DNA of 7,873 nucleotides from 70-18 sp041691815 (GTDB lineage Bacteria; Pseudomonadota; Alphaproteobacteria; Acetobacterales; Acetobacteraceae), in NCBI GenBank assembly GCA_041691815.1, contig JBEPTZ010000170.1:1-7873 (forward strand), in the 5' to 3' direction. Made by a program: the position numbers and the translations under genes. The notes under the pieces were generated by a model, which saw nothing but the letters and a program-made list of their open reading frames with translations, searched no databases and was not told where the DNA came from. This document shows positions 4,318 to 7,873 of the stretch, one piece after another (within the stretch, counting starts at the first letter, position 1; each line of letters begins with the position of its first letter).

Positions 4318-6903
4318 TTACGTCGCCTCAGCCATCCGCCCGTTGATCACCAGCCCATCCGGCCCGGCCGAGACATGCACCGTTTCGCCGTCTTTCACCG
4401 TGCCTTCCAGGATCATCCCGGCCAGCGTGTTCTGCAGGCTGCGCTGGATCACCCGCTTCAGCGGCCTGGCGCCGTAGATCGGGTCGTAACCCTCGGCACT
4501 CAGCCAGTCCATCGCGGCCGCATCCATCTCCAGCTCGATCTTGCGATCGGCCAGCAGCCCGCGCAGATGCGCCAGCTGGATATCGACGATCGCCGCCATA
4601 TCGGTGCGTTGCAGGCGGCGGAACAGCACTACCTCGTCGAGACGATTGAGGAACTCGGGCCGGAAATGCCCGCGCACCACCTCCATCACGCCCTTATAGG
4701 CCATGGCGAGGTCGGCGCCGTCCGGCTGGGCGGCCAGGATGTCGCTGCCGAGATTGCTGGTCAGCACGATGATGGTGTTCTTGAAGTCCACCGTGCGACC
4801 CTGGCCATCGGTCAGACGCCCGTCGTCGAGCACCTGCAGCAGCACGTTGAACACGTCCTCGTGCGCCTTCTCCACTTCGTCGAATAGGATCACCTGGTAC
4901 GGGCGGCGCCGCACTGCTTCGGTCAGCATGCCGCCTTCCTCGTAGCCGACATAGCCTGGCGGCGCCCCGATCAGCCGCGAGACGGCGTGCTTCTCCATGA
5001 ACTCGCTCATGTCGATGCGTACCATCGCGCGGTCGTCGTCGAACAGGAAGCCGGCCAGCGCCTTGGTCAGCTCGGTCTTGCCGACGCCGGTGGGGCCGAG
5101 GAACAGGAAGCTGCCGATCGGCCGGTTGGGGTCCTGCAAGCCGGCCCGCGCCCGGCGCACCGCATCGGCCACCGCCTTCAGCGCGTCCTCCTGGCCGACC
5201 ACCCGCTTACGCAGTTCGTCTTCCATGCGCAGCAGCTTGTCGCGCTCGCCCTCCAGCATCTTTTCCACCGGCACGCCGGTCCAGCGCGACACCACCGAGG
5301 CGATCGACTCCGCCGTCACCGCCTCGTTGACCAATTGCCCGCCATCCTGGTGCGCCGCGATCTGGCGCTCGAGGTCGGGGATTTCACCGTAGAGCAGTTG
5401 CGAGGCCCGCGCCAGGTCGCCCTTGCGGCGGGCCACGTCCATCTCGCTGCGTGCCGCGTCCAGCCGCTCGGTCAGTTTCTGCGCGCTGACCAGCTTTTCT
5501 TTTTCGGCCTTCCAGGCAGCCGACATGCTGTCGGATTTCTCCTGCAGCCCGGCCAGTTCCACCTCCAGCTTGCCCAGCCGGTCCCGGCTTGCCGCGTCCT
5601 TCTCGTTCTTCAGCGCCATCCGCTCCATGGTCAGCTGCATCACCCGGCGGTCGAGTTCATCCAGTTCCTCCGGCTTGCTGTCCACCTGCATGCGCAGCCG
5701 CGAACCGGCCTCGTCCATCAGGTCGATCGCCTTGTCCGGCAGGAAGCGGTCGGTGATGTAGCGATGGGACAAGGTCGCCGCCGCCACCAGCGCGCCATCG
5801 GTGATCCGCACGCCGTGGTGCAGTTCATACTTCTCCTTGATGCCGCGCAGGATCGAGATGGTGTCCTCCACGCTCGGCTCGCCGACGAACACCGGCTGGA
5901 ACCGCCGCGCCAGCGCCGCGTCCTTCTCCACATGCTTACGGTACTCGTCGAGCGTCGTGGCACCGACGCAGTGCAGCGTGCCGCGCGCCAGTTCCGGCTT
6001 CAGCAGGTTGGAGGCGTCCATCGCGCCATCGGCCTTGCCGGCGCCGACTAGCGTGTGCATCTCGTCGATGAACAGCACGATCTCCCCGGCGGCGGCCTCA
6101 ATCTCCTTCAACACCGCTTTCAGCCGCTCCTCGAACTCGCCGCGGTACTTGGCGCCCGCCACCATCGCGCCGAGGTCGAGCGCCATCAGCCGCTTGCCCT
6201 TGAGCGCCTCGGGCACGTCGCCGTTGACGATGCGCAGCGCCAGACCCTCGACGATCGCCGTCTTGCCGACGCCAGGCTCGCCGATCAGCACCGGGTTGTT
6301 CTTGGTGCGCCGTGCCAGCACCTGGATGGTGCGGCGGATTTCCTCATCGCGGCCGATCACCGGGTCGAGCTTGCCGTCGCGGGCCAGCGCGGTCATGTCG
6401 CGGGCGTATTTCTTCAGTGCTTCGAAGCTGGCCTCGGCGTTCTGGCTGTCCACCTTGCGGCCCTTGCGGATCTCGGCTACCGCCTTCTCCAGCGCCTGCG
6501 CGGTGACGCCGCCGGCCTTCAGCGCCCGCCCCGCGGCACCCTCGGCACTGGCCAGCGCCACCAGCAGCCGGTCCTGCGCCACGTATTCGTCGCCCGCCTT
6601 CTGTGCCGCCTGCTGCGCGTGATCCAGCACCCGCACCAGCGCCGGGGTGATCTGCGGCTGGCCCTGGGCGCCGCTGCCCTGCACCTTCGGCAGCTTCGCC
6701 ACCTCGCCGTCCACCGCCACCCGGGCGGCGCGATCGTCGCCGCCGGCGGCGCGGATCAGCCCGCCGGCCGCACCCTCCTCGTCGTCCAGCAGCGCCTTCA
6801 GCAGGTGCTCCGGCGCCAGTTGCTGGTGGAATTCGCGGATCGCGATGGTCTGCGCGGCCTGGATGAAGCCCCGCGACCGTTCGGTGAATTTCTCGATGTC
6901 CAT
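4318..6903 (-). CDS. clpB: ClpB/Hsp104 disaggregase, AAA+ chaperone
   Basis: An ATP-driven hexameric ring that, with DnaK, pulls proteins out of aggregates after heat stress; cytoplasmic. The 861 residues match the family length (E. coli 857). In order: Clp N-domain repeats (1-145); D1 AAA+ module with Walker A GEPGVGKT (208-215), pore loop KYRGE (252-256, Tyr253), Walker B VLFIDE (276-281) and arginine pair 333-334; the coiled-coil M domain (about 405-530) that separates ClpB from ClpA and ClpC and contacts DnaK; D2 with Walker A GPTGVGKT (603-610), pore loop GYVGYEEGG (650-658) and Walker B VILFDE (671-676); then the C-terminal D2-small domain. All catalytic residues are present. There is no ClpP-binding IGF/IGL loop signature that I can see, as expected for ClpB. 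The ATG at 6903 has AAAGGGG 8 nt upstream. A sigma32-like promoter lies upstream, and the gene converges with tyrS. Confidence 0.98.
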   Translation of the reverse strand: MDIEKFTERSRGFIQAAQTIAIREFHQQLAPEHLLKALLDDEEGAAGGLIRAAGGDDRAARVAVDGEVAKLPKVQGSGAQGQPQITPALVRVLDHAQQAAQKAGDEYVAQDRLLVALASAEGAAGRALKAGGVTAQALEKAVAEIRKGRKVDSQNAEASFEALKKYARDMTALARDGKLDPVIGRDEEIRRTIQVLARRTKNNPVLIGEPGVGKTAIVEGLALRIVNGDVPEALKGKRLMALDLGAMVAGAKYRGEFEERLKAVLKEIEAAAGEIVLFIDEMHTLVGAGKADGAMDASNLLKPELARGTLHCVGATTLDEYRKHVEKDAALARRFQPVFVGEPSVEDTISILRGIKEKYELHHGVRITDGALVAAATLSHRYITDRFLPDKAIDLMDEAGSRLRMQVDSKPEELDELDRRVMQLTMERMALKNEKDAASRDRLGKLEVELAGLQEKSDSMSAAWKAEKEKLVSAQKLTERLDAARSEMDVARRKGDLARASQLLYGEIPDLERQIAAHQDGGQLVNEAVTAESIASVVSRWTGVPVEKMLEGERDKLLRMEDELRKRVVGQEDALKAVADAVRRARAGLQDPNRPIGSFLFLGPTGVGKTELTKALAGFLFDDDRAMVRIDMSEFMEKHAVSRLIGAPPGYVGYEEGGMLTEAVRRRPYQVILFDEVEKAHEDVFNVLLQVLDDGRLTDGQGRTVDFKNTIIVLTSNLGSDILAAQPDGADLAMAYKGVMEVVRGHFRPEFLNRLDEVVLFRRLQRTDMAAIVDIQLAHLRGLLADRKIELEMDAAAMDWLSAEGYDPIYGARPLKRVIQRSLQNTLAGMILEGTVKDGETVHVSAGPDGLVINGRMAEAT
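6451..6465 (-). promoter_or_regulatory. Probable internal translation start in clpB (N-domain-less form)
   Basis: Codon 151 of clpB is GTG (6453-6451), at the junction of the N-domain and D1. AAGGG (6465-6461) lies 7 nt before it, an ideal Shine-Dalgarno spacing. E. coli ClpB is known to use an internal GTG at codon 149 to make a shorter isoform. Here both the position and the GTG codon match. The short product would be 711 residues, keeping D1, M and D2. A GC-rich genome makes GTG and AAGGG common, so this remains an inference. Confidence 0.5.
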
Positions 6904-6934
6904 ATGTTTTGCCCCTTTCTCAGGCGACCAACAC

Positions 6935-6960
6935 GGCCGCCCCTCTCGGAGGCAGCGGCC
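6935..6960 (-). promoter_or_regulatory. Stem-loop in the clpB 5' leader
   Basis: GGCCGC and GCGGCC pair over 6 bp, with an inner 4-bp stem (CCTC/GAGG) and a 3-nt loop, separated by a small internal loop. It lies between the sigma32-like promoter and the clpB Shine-Dalgarno. It is not followed by a T-run, so it is not an intrinsic terminator. It could stabilise the leader or affect translation; its role is unknown. Confidence 0.45.
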
Positions 6961-6979
6961 ATGCTTTCATCGCCGCCAG

Positions 6980-7012
6980 ACATGGGGAATAATCGGGGCT
7001 AACTCAAGGGAC
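6980..7012 (-). promoter_or_regulatory. Heat-shock (sigma32/RpoH) promoter of clpB
   Basis: Read on the minus strand, the -35 element is CCCTTGAG (core CTTGAG at 7008-7003), followed after 15 bp by the -10 element CCCCATGT (6987-6980). The RpoH consensus is CTTGAAA then CCCCATNT at 13-17 bp, so the -10 matches fully and the -35 nearly so. Transcription should start near 6972, giving a leader of about 70 nt. clpB is a classical RpoH target, which supports the call. The -35 box overlaps the Shine-Dalgarno of the divergent MOSC gene. Confidence 0.85.
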
Positions 7013-7018
7013 CCGACC

Positions 7019-7774
7019 ATGCGCATCGAGCGTCTTTATCGCTACCCCGTCAAAGGCCTGACGCCCGAGGCGCTGGAACAGATCGCCGTCGAAACCGGCC
7101 ATGCCATCCCATGGGACCGCGCCTTCGCGCTGGCCCATGGCGACGCGCCGCTGGACCCCGAAGCGCCGACCTGGCTGCCCAAGCGCAACTTCATGTGCCA
7201 GATGGCCGACGCCTCGATCGCCGCCCTGCGCGCCAGCTTCAACGACCGCACCGGCATGCTGACCATCATCGGCCCGCAAGGCTCGATCGAGGCCAACGTG
7301 CTCAGCGCCGATGGCAGGCAGCGTGTCGGTGCCTATCTCGCCGCCTTCCTCGGTGCGGCGGCGCGCGGCACGCCGCATTTCCTGCATCTGCCCGGCCACG
7401 TGTTCAGCGACAGCAAGGCGCCGGTGATCAGCCTGATCAACCTGGCCAGCGTCGCCGACCTCGAGGCCAAGGTCGGCGCCCGCCGCCACAAGCGCCGCTT
7501 CCGCGCCAATATCTGGTATTCCGGCGCGCGGGCCTGGAGCGAGCGGGACTGGCTGGGCCGCGAATTGCTGGTTGGCCAGATCCGGGTGCGGGTGCTGAAA
7601 GCCATCCCGCGCTGCCCGGCCACCGACGTGAACCCGGAGACCTGCGAACGCGACGCCAAGCCGGTCGCCGAACTGAAGGCGCTGAACGGCGACATCAATC
7701 TCGGGGTCTACGCCGAGGTGATCGAGGGCGGCGCCATCGCCATGGGCGGCGCGATCGCGTTGCTGCCGGAATAG
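7019..7774 (+). CDS. MOSC-domain protein (YcbX/MARC-like), function unassigned
   Basis: A 251-residue protein with an N-terminal MOSC_N beta-barrel (MRIERLYRYPVKGLTPE, residues 1-17) and a C-terminal MOSC domain (about 115-250). The domain includes RFRANIWYSG (160-169), WSERDWLGRELLVG (173-186) and the conserved-cysteine segment IPRCPATDVNPET (196-208, Cys199). In MOSC proteins that bind molybdenum cofactor the cysteine ligates the metal, as in the YcbX/MARC N-hydroxylated-compound reductases. Here there is no C-terminal 2Fe-2S ferredoxin domain of the YcbX kind, so electrons would have to come from a partner, or the protein acts in sulfur carriage. The ATG at 7019 has AAGGGA (7006-7011) 7 nt upstream. 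An in-frame opening continues far upstream into antisense clpB and was ignored. The gene diverges from clpB and may be linked to stress through the shared control region. Confidence 0.93.
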   Translation: MRIERLYRYPVKGLTPEALEQIAVETGHAIPWDRAFALAHGDAPLDPEAPTWLPKRNFMCQMADASIAALRASFNDRTGMLTIIGPQGSIEANVLSADGRQRVGAYLAAFLGAAARGTPHFLHLPGHVFSDSKAPVISLINLASVADLEAKVGARRHKRRFRANIWYSGARAWSERDWLGRELLVGQIRVRVLKAIPRCPATDVNPETCERDAKPVAELKALNGDINLGVYAEVIEGGAIAMGGAIALLPE

Positions 7775-7780
7775 CGCCCG

Positions 7781-7824
7781 CTAGAGCGTGTCCGGTGATG
7801 ATAGAATCACCGGACACGCTCTAG
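7781..7824. repeat. 19-bp perfect palindrome, probable dispersed intergenic repeat
   Basis: CTAGAGCGTGTCCGGTGAT (7781-7799) and its exact complement (7806-7824) flank a 6-nt centre, GATAGA. It begins 6 bp after the MOSC stop. There is no T-run, so it is a poor intrinsic terminator. A third, diverged copy of the arm follows at once (7821-7836). Palindromic units containing TAGAGC..GTCCGG look like the dispersed intergenic repeats of alphaproteobacteria; copy number could not be checked. Confidence 0.85.
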
Positions 7825-7836
7825 AGCATGTCCGGG
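7821..7836 (+). repeat. Third partial copy of the palindrome arm
   Basis: CTAGAGCATGTCCGGG repeats the left arm of the preceding palindrome (CTAGAGCGTGTCCGG) with one change, G to A, in the first 15 bases. It shares its CTAG with the end of the right arm. This may be the start of a second, decayed or tandem unit. Confidence 0.7.
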
Positions 7837-7848
7837 TCACCTTGGCTC

Positions 7849-7868
7849 ATATCCGGCGTGCCGGATAT
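7849..7868. repeat. Second palindrome at the window edge
   Basis: ATATCCGG (7849-7856) and CCGGATAT (7861-7868) form a perfect 8-bp stem around CGTG, followed by AGTTT where the window stops. It could be a terminator if the T-run continues, or part of the same repeat cluster. Confidence 0.6.
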
Positions 7869-7873
7869 AGTTT

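Noticed and set aside
4987..7002. Long open frames on the plus strand opposite clpB (4987-6051 and 6055-7002)
   Set aside because: They are antisense to a full-length, motif-complete clpB. High GC at third positions leaves few stops on the opposite strand. The peptides are His/Gln/Arg/Ala-rich with no family motif.
6647..7018. In-frame upstream extension of the MOSC gene
   Set aside because: It would run antisense through the clpB start and promoter. ATG 7019 has an AAGGGA site at ideal spacing, and the family begins with the RIERLYRYPVKG motif.
1..7873. Defence system, prophage, integrase, insertion sequence or CRISPR array
   Set aside because: All protein genes belong to housekeeping or stress families. 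No spaced direct repeats, transposase or integrase motifs are present; the repeats seen are short palindromes.

Overview
This is a GC-rich window that looks like core chromosome of an alphaproteobacterium. The reasons are the strong G/C preference at third codon positions, the 'HPHPLHGGTMNN' type of alpha/beta hydrolase, and the neighbourhood of an iscR-type regulator, a cysteine desulfurase and tyrS. The AT-rich hairpin cluster between tyrS and clpB resembles intergenic elements I associate with Acetobacteraceae, but that placement is from memory and is only a lean.

Layout. Positions 1-1651 (minus strand) hold a tight three-gene unit, read from high to low coordinate: cysE (serine O-acetyltransferase), an Rrf2/IscR-type Fe-S regulator, and the first 148 codons of a cysteine desulfurase that runs off the left edge. 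Together they link cysteine synthesis, sensing of Fe-S status and sulfur mobilisation. Positions 1652-2143 are a 492-bp intergenic region with no convincing protein gene. It has a good sigma70-like promoter on the plus strand followed by a GC-rich, foldable stretch that may be a small RNA. Positions 2144-2809 (plus) encode a COG2945-like alpha/beta hydrolase, closed by a textbook terminator. Positions 2950-4194 (plus) encode tyrosyl-tRNA synthetase. It converges on clpB (4318-6903, minus), and the 123-bp gap is filled by three consecutive inverted repeats. clpB has a heat-shock (sigma32-like) promoter whose -35 box overlaps the ribosome binding site of the divergent gene at 7019-7774 (plus), a MOSC-domain protein. 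The right end (7781-7873) carries a 19-bp perfect palindrome, a third partial copy of its arm, and a second palindrome, so it looks like a dispersed intergenic repeat.

The protein genes are housekeeping or stress genes of known families. No defence island, prophage, CRISPR or transposase is visible. The points most worth a second look are regulatory or structural: the possible small RNA at about 1701-1860, the clpB/MOSC divergent control region, an apparent internal GTG start in clpB, the nested hairpins at 4197-4310, and the palindromic repeats at the right end.
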